64,000 bases of DNA from Pollenia angustigena (Eukaryota; Arthropoda; Insecta; Diptera; Polleniidae): contig OV884058.1 of assembly GCA_930367215.1 (NCBI GenBank), forward strand, positions 219,894,208 through 219,958,207, in the 5' to 3' direction. Of this stretch, positions 1-10,740 are shown piece by piece (position 1 is the first letter of the stretch; each line of letters starts with the position of its first letter). The notes beneath the pieces were generated by a model, which saw nothing but the letters and a program-made list of their open reading frames with translations, did not search any database and was not told where the DNA came from. The translations under genes and the position numbers were made by a program.

Positions 1-174
1 TGAACATCAGAACAAGTTTAGATTATTAACAAAAAGGGTTGTAATAGCTGCTTTACACTATCACACAAGTCTTTCGTATTTAAAAAAAAAAAAAATTAAA
101 AATGCAACCCTGTCATAATAAGTTGTTGTTTTTTTTTTTAAATTTTCGAAATATGTATGATTAAATATTCGATA

Positions 175-773
175 ATACATATCTGTGACAAAAAATAATA
201 TTGGCTTAAGTTGACATAAGTGCTTTTTCATTTTATTACGTATTCTTATTCTCTTCTTTAAGATATATCACTTAGCTAAGTTTCAAGTATATATTATATA
301 TTGTATTATATACCTACATGTATATATATATAATATTATATTTGTTCCTTTTACTCCTTTGGGGAGCATAGGGCCGCAACAAGTTCATTTCAATGATCTT
401 GATCATCAGCGCGATGTTTGACTTCGTTCTACTGTAGTCGTAGCTTGGAGAGTTCGGTTATGATTTGGCGTTTTCAGGTGTGTGACGGTCGTCCAATGCG
501 CCTGCTACCCTGGGGGTTCCAGTTTATGGCCTTCTTAGTGACATCGTCTAATGGCTTGCGGAGAGTGTGTCCAAGCCAACCCCATTTGCATTTTTTGCGT
601 TTTCTTATTTCCATAAGTTTCAAGTATAAAATGTCATTATAAATAAAAACTATACGCATTTATATTTTAACTTTCACAACAAAACACACAATTAATTTTA
701 GAGAAAATACTTTATATCGCAAAACACGAAATTTCGACTTAAGCCATTATTATTTATTGCCACTGATATGTAT
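175..773. mobile_element. Foldback/MITE with CATATCTGTG-type inverted ends, split by a LINE tail
   Basis: The first ~45 bases (starting ATACATATCTGTG and running through GGCTTAAGT) recur inverted at 728-773 (ATACATATCAGTGGC and GGCTTAAGT on the other strand) with about eight mismatches. No open reading frame links the arms. A LINE 3' tail lies between them, so the host element was probably interrupted after insertion. The same terminal pattern (ACATATCTGTGGCA then CTTAAGTCGAAAT) is found at 21638-22127, which makes this a repeated family. No target duplication was recognised. Confidence 0.6.
355..613 (-). pseudogene. 3' tail of a non-LTR retrotransposon (reverse transcriptase C-terminus)
   Basis: Read on the minus strand, this encodes the conserved tail found after the reverse transcriptase domain of one large class of LINEs: IRKRKKCKWGWLGHTLRKP, then KAINWNPQGSRRIGRP, then, after a stop, a lysine/leucine-rich stretch ending VAALCSPK just before the end of similarity. 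The order GHTLRK, WNPxGxRRxGRP, ALCSP is typical of these tails. There are at least two in-frame stops, and everything upstream (endonuclease, polymerase motifs) is missing, as expected for a 5'-truncated insertion. The clade was not assigned. A related but different LINE copy lies at 42315-43492. Confidence 0.72.
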
Positions 774-1017
774 GTATATATTAAAACTTTATTTCAATTT
801 GCTTTAATTAACTCTTTATAGAAAGCACCCAGTATGCGACATTTCAATATTCTCCATCCATTGCACAGTGTGATATTTCGACAAACTATGTGGACAAAAT
901 TTACAAAAAAAAATCTTGCACCGAATTCAACAATTTTTACATACATACGTATATGGTGCAAAACATACCAATCCTTCGGATATTAACACAAAACAAAATA
1001 CAAATATAACGAACATA

Positions 1018-1272
1018 GCGAGCCCGTACCGCAAATAAAATAGCTTAAGCGACATTATTTTCAAATTTGGTTTTTTTTATTATTTTTTAATTCATTGGCA
1101 GCACTTGCATCATCTTCTTAAATGTCATGGTCACTTACGATTTTATAGCAAAAACTATTTTAGCTTAAGCGCCAACTTTCATATAAAATTTGTTTCGAAT
1201 ATAATAACAAAAACAGTTTCTTGTAAAATTGTGTTTTTGTCGCTTAGGCTTTTTTCTGCGGTAAGGGCTCGT
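1018..1272 (+). mobile_element. MITE with TA target duplication (GCGAGCCC ends), copy A
   Basis: A 255-bp element begins GCGAGCCCGTACCGC and ends GCGGTAAGGGCTCGT. It is flanked by TA on both sides (1016-1017 and 1273-1274), the signature of the Tc1/mariner superfamily. It carries no coding capacity. Its interior is the same sequence as 1470-1729 in the opposite orientation; shared blocks include CACTTGCATCATCT and ACGATTTTATAGCAA. Confidence 0.75.
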
Positions 1273-1469
1273 TATGTACAAGCGAAGGAAAAACTTCAAA
1301 TACTTTCATTAAAGACATTTTGTCTTTAATTTGAATAAGTTTAGACTGGAATTTAATTAGCTATTTTTACATTTGTATTCGTATCCACGCGATTTTTTGA
1401 AGAAGCCGCGTATAAAGTGCCCCAATATTAATAAATAGCGACTTATATTTTATTTTTTAATAACATATA

Positions 1470-1729
1470 TCGAGCCCTAATAGCAAAAATTATGTAACCA
1501 ACAAAAATAAAATTTTACAGGAGAGTGTTTTTTTTATTTTATTTCATATAAATTTTGTATGAAATTTGTCGGTTACCTCAAAATTGTTCTTGCTATAAAA
1601 TCGTAACGGTGCCTTATGTGACCACGACATTTTAGGAGATGATGCAAGTGTTGCCAATAAAGTTATTTATTAAAAAAAACTAAAATTGAAAATGATGTCG
1701 GTTACACCATTTTTGCTATTAGGGCTCGA
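1470..1729 (-). mobile_element. MITE with TA target duplication (TCGAGCCC ends), copy B
   Basis: A 260-bp relative of the 1018-1272 element in opposite orientation. Its ends read TCGAGCCCTAATAGCAAAAA and, inverted, the same with a few changes, and they are flanked by TA at 1468-1469 and 1730-1731. It has no open reading frame. Better-preserved ends than copy A suggest a younger insertion or a different subfamily. Confidence 0.78.
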
Positions 1730-1731
1730 TA

Positions 1732-2533
1732 AAGCTTCTTCTTTGGAAAGTAAGTAACATTGTCATCTCATAAAATTTTTTGTTGTAATAAAAATAGTAA
1801 GATGAATTGTAAACTGGTGTGAAGTATTGTGCAACTTTTTAACTACATTTCCGAAAAACTTGTGTTTATTTCCCAAACAAATTACGAGAAAGCCATTGCG
1901 AAAGTGTGCGCGCTTTAACAATATCCCGATTTAAGCAGAAATTGCTGTAACAATTTTAAAAATATTTTGTTTAATATATGGATTAAAGTCCCAATTTCAT
2001 CAAAATTTTACGCACTCTTGGCTTATGATTTAGAGGTAGTGTATGTTTCGACGTTGTCAGAGCAGATCGTGTCTTCAATCAATGACAAAATTAGGACATT
2101 TTGCTCCAGGGTTACAAATATGTGGACAAATTCAGGTAAGCATTAGAGCGTCTTATGTCCAATAACAAGAGGTGGTAATACTAACGAAGGTAATTCTGTT
2201 CAAAAGTTTTTTTTCAAAAAGCACAAAGATCTGCTCAAATTACTGGACTAGACGCTAGTCTTTAAAGTCGATTTCACGTGATCTAAAGCGAAAAAGATCA
2301 AATGTGAAAACAAGAGAATTATACATTGAAAAGTTTCCACGGTATCCAATGCCCATTACGGTGCAAAAGATATTGTAACATGAAAAGGACAACTATCTGA
2401 ATTAGCCCAAGAAGCGTGAAATAAGCACAAAATATAGAGAATTATTTATATGAAAAGCCACCAGGAGTGTCACGAATACTGATTTATTTTTTAAACTACT
2501 TATTTCGTCTGATCCTTTTATTGTCAGCATATT
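1732..2533. other. AT-rich stretch with no recognisable feature
   Basis: About 800 bases without a convincing open reading frame, inverted-end element or RNA gene. I see only short A/T runs. Confidence 0.5.
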
Positions 2534-3024
2534 AGGCTTTTAACACTGATCAACATCTACCAACAATTTGCGTAGATGATAACATCTACCCATAGGAAAT
2601 ACATAGGAAAAAAAATCAACATCTTTACAAGATGTTTCTATCTCATTTGATGCCATTCTTTATCTTTTGATTATTTTAGTGTCATCACTAGAAAAATTGC
2701 AAAAAGTTCTATTATCATTGGGGCATCACTGACAAAAAGACGTTTGTTTTGAAAGCAGCGTTACCATCGTCAAGTTTTCGGTTTTAATGCAAGGCTTTTT
2801 TGCTAAGTATTTTTCAAACATATTTTTAAGCAAATTAAACTTTAAATACATTTTTGTGTTTTCTTTATAAGTTTTTCGTTTGGTGGTAGATGTAAGATGT
2901 GAGCAATGTAAACGATTATGGTGACATTTTCGTTTGATGGTAGATGTAAGATGTGAGCAATGTAAACGAGTGTTTGAAATTTTCTGCATCTTTGATGGTA
3001 GATGTTGATCAGTGTAAAAAGCCT
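2534..3024. mobile_element. MITE with ~29-bp inverted ends and an internal 54-bp tandem duplication
   Basis: The left end (GGCTTTTAACACTGATCAAC, continuing ATCTACCAAC) recurs inverted at the right end with about two mismatches. Inside, a unit containing GGTAGATGTAAGATGTGAGC followed by AATGTAAACGA occurs twice, 54 bases apart (from about 2885 and 2939). The terminal and internal repeats share the word GGTAGATGT, so the tandem units may derive from the terminal sequence. The minus-strand open frame across it repeats RLHCSHLTST only because 54 is a multiple of three; I do not regard it as coding. Confidence 0.7.
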
Positions 3025-3805
3025 GTAAGGTGTTCACCGAAAACTAAGCGAAGTGAAGTCTTTAGAAAAGTTAAGTGTTATCTGTTAAATCTGGATTTTT
3101 TAATATTTCTTTAATTTTACAACAAAGAACTTTTTACCATTTATTTATTTTCTTTTGACAAACTACTATTTAGACAAACAAAAAACAACCTTGTTTCGAT
3201 TTGTTTACCCCCATTTCATTAATGATTCATTGATGACATGTACACAGGTTAATGATAAAAGTTAAACATATTTTCGTTTTGTTCATTAGATATAACTTAT
3301 TTTCGACTTTTTTTTCTTTATCTTTTACTATTTAGCATTCGGGTTAAAAACAAAAAGTTTGAAATAACAAAAAAAACAACTAAAGTTTTTGTATTGACCC
3401 CAAAAAAATTATACCAACAAACTTTGAAATATTTGTGTTTAAAGTTGTTTTTTTTCTATTTTGCTGTTCAATAGATAAGAATTTTATAAAATAAACAAAA
3501 ACAACTAAAAAAAAAACCACCTCATAAAAAACAAATTGATAAAAAAAACCAAAAATAAAAATTTAGGTGACTGTAAAAAAAACACAAAAAGTAACAAAAT
3601 ACATATTTACGAAGTGTCTTAATGCTTAAATTATCTGTGGCAAAAGACAAATACATTGAAATTAAAAAGAAAAAAAAATTAACATTTTTAATTAAAGTTT
3701 AATTAAAAATCAAAAAAAAAATTGTTAAACAGTTTTGTTCAAAGCAAAAGTGAAGAGATTTTCATAAAACTTTTAAATATGTACGTTAAAAATAATTATT
3801 ATGAT
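3025..3805. other. A-rich low-complexity DNA
   Basis: Nearly 800 bases dominated by A and T runs with short AAAAC-like words. No gene, RNA or structured repeat is visible. Confidence 0.5.
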
Positions 3806-3890
3806 TTACGGCCGGTTTCACTAAGTTCAGCTATAATTGTTAACTAGAAGTTAAAGTAACAGTTATTTTTAACTGAACTTGGCCGTTAAT
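3806..3890. repeat. Short hairpin / mini-MITE ending in TTACGGCC
   Basis: The left side contains TTACGGCC, AAGTTCAG and TAATTGTTAAC; the right side repeats them inverted as GTTAAAGTAACAG, CTGAACTTGGCCGTTAA. The whole unit is about 85 bases and could fold on itself. No target duplication was identified. Confidence 0.5.
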
Positions 3891-4399
3891 ATTATTAAAA
3901 GAAAACACAAATTTGTTTTACTGTATTTCATTAAAATAAATATAGTATTTCTTCTATTTTTTCTTAAAATCAAAAAAAAAAAATCTTATCAATATTCGGT
4001 TACCTGAATGTACCTGTCACAGCCATTTGCATTCTTATCACTGTTTGCAAAACCAAAGCACAAAAGCAGAAAAGAAACAGCAATGAAAAACAAAAACAAA
4101 CTTGGTTAAAAGAGAAAACCACCCAATTGCATGCAGGGCTGACAGATGCAGCGATTTCTTGCCGAACTTGGCGGTTTTTAAAACTATTCAGTTATCGTCC
4201 AGACTTGCAATTTTTGTTGCTGGAGTTTTTTTTTTTTTTTTTTTTAATTCTGCTTTGATATTGCATTAGTGTCCAGATTATAAAATTCTAGTCTTGCAAT
4301 TTTTGTCTTTCTTGTCTTTCTTGTCTTTCCTCTTCTCCTTTTTATATATTTAGAGACAAACTTAAGAGTAATAATACAATGAGATTTATTTGAATGGAA

Positions 4400-4780
4400 T
4401 CAGTACAGAGCGATTTGATGAACAATGTTTTTCGATTTGTTTTCCGGCGCAAAAACAAATAACGAAGACGGTTTCCCAATACGCGAACATGCAACGTACA
4501 GCTGACCGTGCCAAAAACAGGGAAATTTGAGATTAATCTCACAGACTTCTAGTGATTGGCCTTGCGATTTATTGATTGCCATCGGAAATGCTAATCGAAC
4601 GGGGAACTGAATCCGCTTGAATTGGACTGAAAGGACAGTTGGAATAATGGGAATTCGTGGGATAAGGAATTCCTCTCCTTTGAATTTGCCCTTGATGATT
4701 GTCACCTGAATCACATTGTTGCACAATTTTGGAGGATTAAGATTCCGCAACATGATTATGATCGATCCCACCTTCAGCTG
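4400..4780 (-). pseudogene. Helitron replicase-helicase fragment (PIF1-like helicase C-terminus)
   Basis: The minus-strand frame encodes ~126 residues matching the end of the PIF1-family helicase domain of Helitron Rep-Hel proteins. In order there are LRNLNPPKLCN, a segment with FKGEEFLIPRIPIIP, FKRIQFPVRLAFPMAINKSQ followed by GQSLEV (the motif V/VI region), then GQLYVACSRIG and SLFVFAPENKSKNIV. An intact Helitron protein is well over 1000 residues with a HUH endonuclease; none of that is present. Similarity starts abruptly at about 4780, where AT-rich spacer begins, and ends at a natural-looking stop near 4400. The reading frame is free of stops, but substitutions at conserved sites (for example CNN for CNG) suggest decay. 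A host PIF1 helicase is less likely because the PRIP...FKR...FPVRLAF wording is that of the Helitron type. Confidence 0.82.
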
Positions 4781-4788
4781 TAAATTAA

Positions 4789-5019
4789 CACAAAATTTCG
4801 TACAAAAAAATCAATTTTCGATTTTTCCAATTTTCCGACTTTTGCGGAGAGATTTTCCAATTTTCCGCATTTCGCATTTTCCGCAATTTTCTATGATTAA
4901 CACTAAGAATTTTCTATTGTTTGATTTGGAAAGCCATTAGGGAATAATTTCACACAAAATTTCATACAAAAACTCGATTTTCGATTTTTCCAATGTTCCG
5001 ACTTTTCCGGAGGGATTTA
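4789..5019. repeat. Direct duplication of a ~67-bp block (spacing 164 bp)
   Basis: A block running from CACAAAATTTC through CGATTTTTCCAAT and CCGACTTTT to GGAGNGATTT occurs at 4789-4855 and again at 4953-5019, with about eight differences. It sits beside the Helitron helicase fragment and may be part of that element's non-coding tail. Confidence 0.65.
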
Positions 5020-5094
5020 CCAAAACAACTAACAAAAAATTTTACAGAAATCCCATTTTATGAAATACTATACATTTTTTACACCATTTTTATA

Positions 5095-6010
5095 AAGGGT
5101 GATTTTTTTAGAGCTATAGGGAAGTTTAAAAAAACACATAAAATTCAGAAAAATGCATGAAATCTTTATTTGAGTCGATAGTACGGTCCATATAATTTAA
5201 TTTTTGAAGATTATTGCATGCAAATGTTGACCGTGACTGCGCCTCAAATGGTCCATCCGCTTAGTCCAATTTTGGCATAATCTTTCCAACATTTCGGCCG
5301 GTATCTCATGAATAAATGCTTCAATGTTGTCTTCCAATGCGCCAATTGAAGCGGGCATGTGTGTATAGACATGAGCTTTAACATAGCCTCACAAAAAATA
5401 GTCTAAAAGCATTAAATCGCAAGATCTAGGCGGCCAATTGAAATAAAATGTTCACCGAACTCGCCTCTCAATAAGTCCATGGTTAAGCGTGCTGTGTGGC
5501 ATGTGGCACCGTCTTGTTGAAACCACATGACATGCAAGTCAAGCTCTGGCATTTTGGGCAATAAAAGTTGGATATCATCTCACGGTAGCGCTTACCATTC
5601 ACAGTTACGTTACGATTCGCATCATCTTTGAAGAAGTACGGTCCAATGATGCCACCAGCCCATAAACTGCACCAAACTGTGACTTTTTCTGGATGCATTG
5701 GTAACACTTGCAATGCTTCTGGCTGATCTTCACTCCAAAATCGACAATTCTGCTTATTAACGCACCCATTGAGCCAAAAATGAGCTGACCATAAAATGGA
5801 AGAAGCGCGCGATGAACTTTCTTAACAGAGAACGCATTTTGATAATAAAATTCAATAATTTGCAAGCGTTGTTCGTTTGTAAGACGATTCATGGTTAAAT
5901 TATAGACCAAACTGAAGATGTTTGACAGTGAAACAAAACACGAAACGTGCGTCAGCTGTTTAAACCAGTGTTGCCAAAAAAAAAAAAAAAATAGCTAAAA
6001 AATCACCCGA
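5095..6010 (-). mobile_element. Tc1/mariner-superfamily element, copy 1 (internally deleted)
   Basis: The element is 916 bp with inverted ends AAGGGTGATTTTTTTAG on the left and TCGGGTGATTTTTTAGCTAT, read on the minus strand, at the right. TA lies on each side (5093-5094 and 6011-6012). Two other copies of the family are at 22737-23659 and 51143-52052. The transposase on the minus strand is interrupted by an internal deletion and frameshifts (see the pseudogene entry). Confidence 0.85.
5197..5892 (-). pseudogene. Rosa-like Tc1/mariner transposase, copy 1, deleted and frameshifted
   Basis: The minus-strand start MNRLTNEQRLQIIEFYYQNA is the N-terminal helix-turn-helix region and reads as far as RALLPFYGQ. 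It then jumps directly to the first catalytic region, which is read out of frame. In the other frame PEALQELPMHPEKVTVW and GGIIGPYFFKDDANRNVTVN are clear. A further frameshift follows near the FFLPK position, and the C-terminus (PASIEDN, EIPAEMLE in pieces) is also broken. The deletion removes most of the DNA-binding region. The family cuts and pastes DNA at TA dinucleotides in the nucleus; this copy cannot encode an active enzyme. Confidence 0.85.
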
Positions 6011-6104
6011 TACATATAGATTTACAAAATACAAAAACAAAACAGAATTTCAGAGTACAAGTATCTCTGCCTAATCTTTTTCTTAACTCTCTCACCAATA
6101 AACT

Positions 6105-6640
6105 CAAGAATTGTTGCAACCAAAATTGCAAGTCTGGATGATGACTTAGAGACAACCTTTTTTTATTGCGATTTGTTAGCGATATTTCAAACAGTTGGCG
6201 GTTATTTTTACGCTCTGATTTAGGTTGGTCTGTAAATGAATATGTCAAGCGAAACGTTTTCTAGCGCCTTGAATTAACGCTGAAATGACATGCTTAAATA
6301 AGAGAGTACATTACTTTTTACTTGGTGAAATTGGCCTTAGGTGTACAAACAATTTGGAATCCAAACAAAGTCTGTTTCATTCATATATTTTCTAAATAAA
6401 TATATGGAGTATTTAATACCTATTCAAAATCAGCCAAATCGATCTATTTTATTTCACTTGGCCCCCATGCAAGTGTCCTCCGGAGTTTAGGGTTTTGGTC
6501 CGATAGAGTCCATACAAAACAAGTTGGGCAGATAAAGTTAAGTTCTAATAAGTGGTATAACTTTCTGCTCTCTTACGACTATAGTGAAGTATATAATCGA
6601 TTCGGCATAGCCGAACAAATCACTTGTTCACTTGTTTTTC
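6105..6640. repeat. Inverted partner of 4195-4222 and a TTCGGCATAGCCGAA hairpin
   Basis: At 6110-6135 there is an inverted copy of the 26-base word at 4195-4222 (centre CCAGACTTGCAATTTT). At 6601-6615 lies the palindrome TTCGGCATAGCCGAA, which also occurs at 9216-9230 and in a variant at 32158, each time at or near the end of an interspersed repeat. Text between 6430 and 6600 (CCCCATGCAAGTG, GTCCATACAAAACAAGT) resembles a degenerate copy of that repeat. Confidence 0.45.
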
Positions 6641-8620
6641 CAATAAAACACTACAACACTTTGGGCAATAAATTAAAATAATTTTTTTTTTTTTTGTTTC
6701 CTTTAAGCGCTTTAAAGACGATTTTGTAGAAAAACTCAAATCAATATTTGTAAATCAAAAACGAAGTATGTATGTAAGAGAAGAGAAGAGAAGGGTGTAC
6801 ATAGTTAAGAAAATGACAATTGCAAAAATAAATAAAGAAATGTGTCAAAGAAAAAAAAAAAAAAAACGAAGAAATTAATTACTTATGTACTTTATAAAAT
6901 TCAGTACAGAAGAACAAAGAATAAAAATTATTTAAAAATACTTTAAAAGAAAAAGAAAAAGAAACAAAAAACAAAAAGAAAAAATTGCACAAAATTTGCA
7001 TTTTTTTTAAATTTATATAAAAAACAATAAGAACCAAAAAAAAAAGAATACTTTGAACTTAACAAAAACAAAAAAAATCCCACACTCATACACTCGCATT
7101 CTTATGATTTTGCACACAAAACAGGCACATTTGAATAAAAAGTCAACACTTCATACTCAATTAACGGTCGTTTAAAAAGCCATAAATTAAAAAAAAGCGT
7201 TTAAATTTATGTTTTCTTTTTGTTTTTTATACCTACATAAATACTAAATTATAATATGTATTAACATTGTTTAGTAGGTGTTAAAAGTGTTGTAAAGAAA
7301 ATAAATTAACGAAAATGTGTATAATAAATTATTTATATTTTCTTTAATTTAATTTAATTTAATTTAAGTTTAAAATTAAAATATTTAAAACTTGAAATAA
7401 ATTGTAAATAAAATATCTAATTTATGTTTTTAAAATTAAAAACCAAAAAAAAAAAAAAAAAAAAATTAAGAAAATAATTTAAAACAAAAAATTAAAAGTT
7501 TTAAATTGATAATTTTGGAATTATATTTTCACAACAATTAGACATTTTACCTCAATTTGTTTTTTTACAATATTTTAAACGTCGTTGTTGTTTCTATTGT
7601 TGGTTGCTGTTTTTCTTTTTTTAATTTTATTATTTATTGAACAATTTTTTGTTTTTGTTATTGTTTTTATTTAGGTTTGTTGATTTTTTTCTTTTTTTTT
7701 TGGTCTATTCTTTAAGTTTGTTCTTCTTCCTTTTTCAATAGTTTTAAGAGTAAACCACTCTGTTTTAAAGAGAGTTTTAGGTAAAACTGTAAAAAAATGG
7801 TTAAAAAGAGAAAATTAGAGAGATGGTTGGTTATTGATTTGTTTAAACATGGAATTTAGATCAAAGGAGATGGTTTTTTGTTTTAAACTTAGTTTTTTAG
7901 TTATTTATAGAATTTCTAACAGATTTGTTGAGATTTTAGCTCGAAAGTTAAATATTTTTATTTTTTTTTTATTAAATTAATGGCGAATTAAGAGATTTAT
8001 TTTTTATAAAGACAAAATCTTTTGTCACATTTATGTAAGAGTTTTTTTTTAAATTAATATAAAGATACTTTTTGAAATAAATTAATTAATTAAAAACTTG
8101 TTTGTCGTGATTTTTGTTATTGATTTCATTGTTTTAACCATTTTGCTATATTAACGCAATAGTTTTATCGTTTTTGTTATAGGTACTCTTAATTAAATTG
8201 TTTTTTCGATTTAATTTTATGAAAATAATCAGTTTTAATAGTTTTATTTTTTATATTTGAAATAATTGTGTCGTATTTTAGTTTATAATTTTTGTGTTAA
8301 CTTGCTTTTGATTGAAAAACTATTTTTGTAAAAATTTTACTAGAAAAATATTTTAAAGTTGAAATTTATATACCTAGTTTTTTTTTAAATAAGTTCATTT
8401 CTATATATTTTTTACAATATTTTGTAACTTTTTGTTTTGTTTAATTTTTTTTTTATTTCAGTTCATTTTTTTTTTAAAGAAAAAGGGCAACACAGTTTTC
8501 TGTTAATTTTAGTTTGTTGAATTTAAAAGCATCTGTTCATTGAAATGTAAAAATTGTTAAGCACATTCACCTTAAAAATTGCAAGATTTAATTTTGAATT
8601 TTTAAACTTTGTTCGATTTA
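6641..8620. other. Very AT-rich, low-complexity stretch without genes
   Basis: Two kilobases of A/T runs, including a ~24-base A tract near 7446 and several AATAAA hexamers. No supported open reading frame, RNA or structured repeat was found. A 3' untranslated region or intron cannot be excluded, but nothing positive supports it. Confidence 0.5.
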
Positions 8621-8625
8621 ATTAG

Positions 8626-9235
8626 GCCCTTCACCACAGGTGGAAAGGGTTTGTCTTTTCATTTGTGATTTCTATAATATCGATGTTAGACCCTATAAAG
8701 TATGAAGGTACATTCTGGTTCCTTATGAGTACCGAGTTTGATTTAACAATGTCCGTCTGACCGTCTAGCCGTGGAAAAGGGATTTCCAAAGACCCCAGAC
8801 TTGATGGGGACTAAGTTATTATATTATTATATCACATATAGTGTGGAAATCTTTGCTATTAGAGCCATATCGGTCCACAAATGGCCAAGATATAAATAAA
8901 AAAAAAACCAAGACTGTCTCTTATTTTTACCCATAAATAACCCTTGTTAATGTTGTACTTTCTTTCTTTTTTTAAATGTGCTTTCATGCTTAAATAGTCA
9001 AATGTGTGTTAAACGAACAAACGCACTCAATTTATTTTAGTTTAAGGTTTATTTTGGCAATGTGCTTTAGTGGCTGGGTGGTCTAAGGAGTTGTGGTAGA
9101 CACGCTTTCTGCTGGTTCAAATATGTATATTTATTATTATTTATAATTATACATTATATATATTTATTTAAATAACTTTCAGTTCTTATCGCTCCATGGT
9201 GAAGGGTACATTACATTCGGCATAGCCGAATATAT
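8626..9235. mobile_element. Hairpin-ended dipteran interspersed repeat (class uncertain)
   Basis: The left end CCCTTCACCACAGGTGGAAA forms a hairpin, followed by the hallmark words AGACCCTATAAAGTA and GTCCGTCTGACCGTC, then CATATCGGTCCACAAATGG. The right end carries CCATGGTGAAGGGTA (inverted relative to the left end) and the palindrome TTCGGCATAGCCGAA at 9216-9230. This arrangement is common in fly genomes. Its class (Helitron-related or other) cannot be decided here. No protein is encoded. Confidence 0.6.
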
Positions 9236-9593
9236 CACTCTTGAAACAAATTCGTTATTCTGTAAGCATTTTTGAAATTAATGTTTTTTTTTTTGTAACA
9301 GTTTTGGATAATTTAATTGATTTTAAAGTTTTATTCTAAAAAATTATTTGTTTGCCTTTTAAATATTTCACTAAATTTGGATACACCACTTTTCACTAAG
9401 AACTAATCAAATAGATTAGTTATTTTAGACCATAAATCGTTTTTTAAAACTTATAGAGAGTTTTTAAAACCGTTTGTTTTTAATCCGTTTGAAAGTTTTT
9501 TAATATTCAAACATATTTTTCTAGTTTTAAGATCATAATTTTTGAATAAAAATCTTAAATATTTAAAAATATTTTTATAATAAACACTTGTAA

Positions 9594-9680
9594 GGGTGCC
9601 CAGGCAGGTTCGTAGTGCTAGCAACGATATCATGGCCAGGGTTGCGGGTTCAATTCCCATCAGAGACTGTGGTCTGTTTC
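9594..9680 (+). repeat. tRNA-like / SINE-like sequence with a B box
   Basis: GGGTTGCGGGTTCAATTCCC contains a near-consensus RNA polymerase III B box (GGTTCAATTCC) about 40 bases after GTTCGTAGTGCTAGCA, a poor A box. The expected tRNA arms do not close cleanly, so this is a tRNA-derived repeat or relic, not a functional tRNA. Downstream sequence does not match the SINE family at 15565, 56581 and 62820, so it may belong to another family. Confidence 0.45.
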
Positions 9681-9899
9681 ATTACAAGTGTCTGAAGGTC
9701 TATTTCACTATTGCTCGATTAATTAAGTTAGAATATAATTTGTTATTTGTTTTTACAATTTTTGATAAATAAAAACTTTGAAATTGTCAACTGTCACTGA
9801 ACTTTTCTGGTTAAAATTAACACTTAAACATTTTTTTTAACTTTGCGAAGCACTATTCTACTTTTCGAATTATTAATCCATTTTAGTCTGAATTGATTT

Positions 9900-10740
9900 T
9901 TTGCTTTAAAAAAAAACTTTTTTTTGGCTTAAGGAATTTTTTAAGAATATATAATTTTTTAAGAATGTAACACCGGATAAACATGGGTTGGACTAGGTAT
10001 TTCACAGTTTTAATTTCAATGTTTTTCAGAAAAGTTTACACTTTATTAAAATTAAATCAGATTAGAAAAAGGTATTTCCAATTATTTTTTTTTTATAATA
10101 AAAATTAATAAACATTAAAAAAATTTACTTAGTTTTTAGTGAGTTTTCAAAATTTCAAAACTTTTTTTCAACTTAGTTTTTTTACTTTAATTTTTAGATA
10201 TTTTGAAAATTTTAGGATATTTACACAATAAAAAAAAAAATGCTTTTAAACTTTTTAAAATAAATTTCCACTTTTTTGAAATTTCAAAACTTTTTTTGTA
10301 GCTTAAATTTTGAAATTTTGAAAAATTTTAAAATAATTTCCACTTTTTTGAAATCTTGTTAAAACTGTTTAACTTCTTTTTTTTAAATTTTAATGTTTTG
10401 GAAATTTTTAAGAAAGTTTAAAGTTTATATTTAAAATTTTTAAAATTTTAATATGTTTAAAAATTTTTAAAATAATTTTAATTTTTTATAAAATTTTGTT
10501 AAAACTTTCAAATTTTCTTTTGATTTGATTTTTAAATTTTCGAAATTTTGAAAGTTTTAAAATTTTTAAGGAAGTTAATAGTTTTACAATTTTAATATTT
10601 AAAATAAAATTTTCAAAATTTTAAAATGTTTTTAAATTTTTAAAATAATTTTCCACTTTTACAAAATTCTGTTGAAATTTTCAAAAATTTTCCTTTAATT
10701 TGGGAAATTTTTCTAGTTTTAAATAGGGATAACAAATTTA
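9900..10740. repeat. Degenerate AT-rich tandem region (units ~140-170 bp)
   Basis: A landmark AAATAATTTTCCACTTTT followed by TGTTAAAAC recurs in diverged form at about 10331, 10470 and 10643, with TTTTGAAATTTTAAAA-like text between. Spacing is irregular (139 and 173 bp). The composition makes by-eye alignment weak. Confidence 0.4.

Noticed and set aside
2726..3037. 103-residue minus-strand frame with RLHCSHLTST repeated
   Set aside because: It lies inside a MITE and its peptide repeat reflects a 54-bp DNA duplication.
9594..9680. Functional tRNA gene
   Set aside because: There is a B box, but the acceptor and D arms do not pair convincingly and no terminator T run follows at the right distance.
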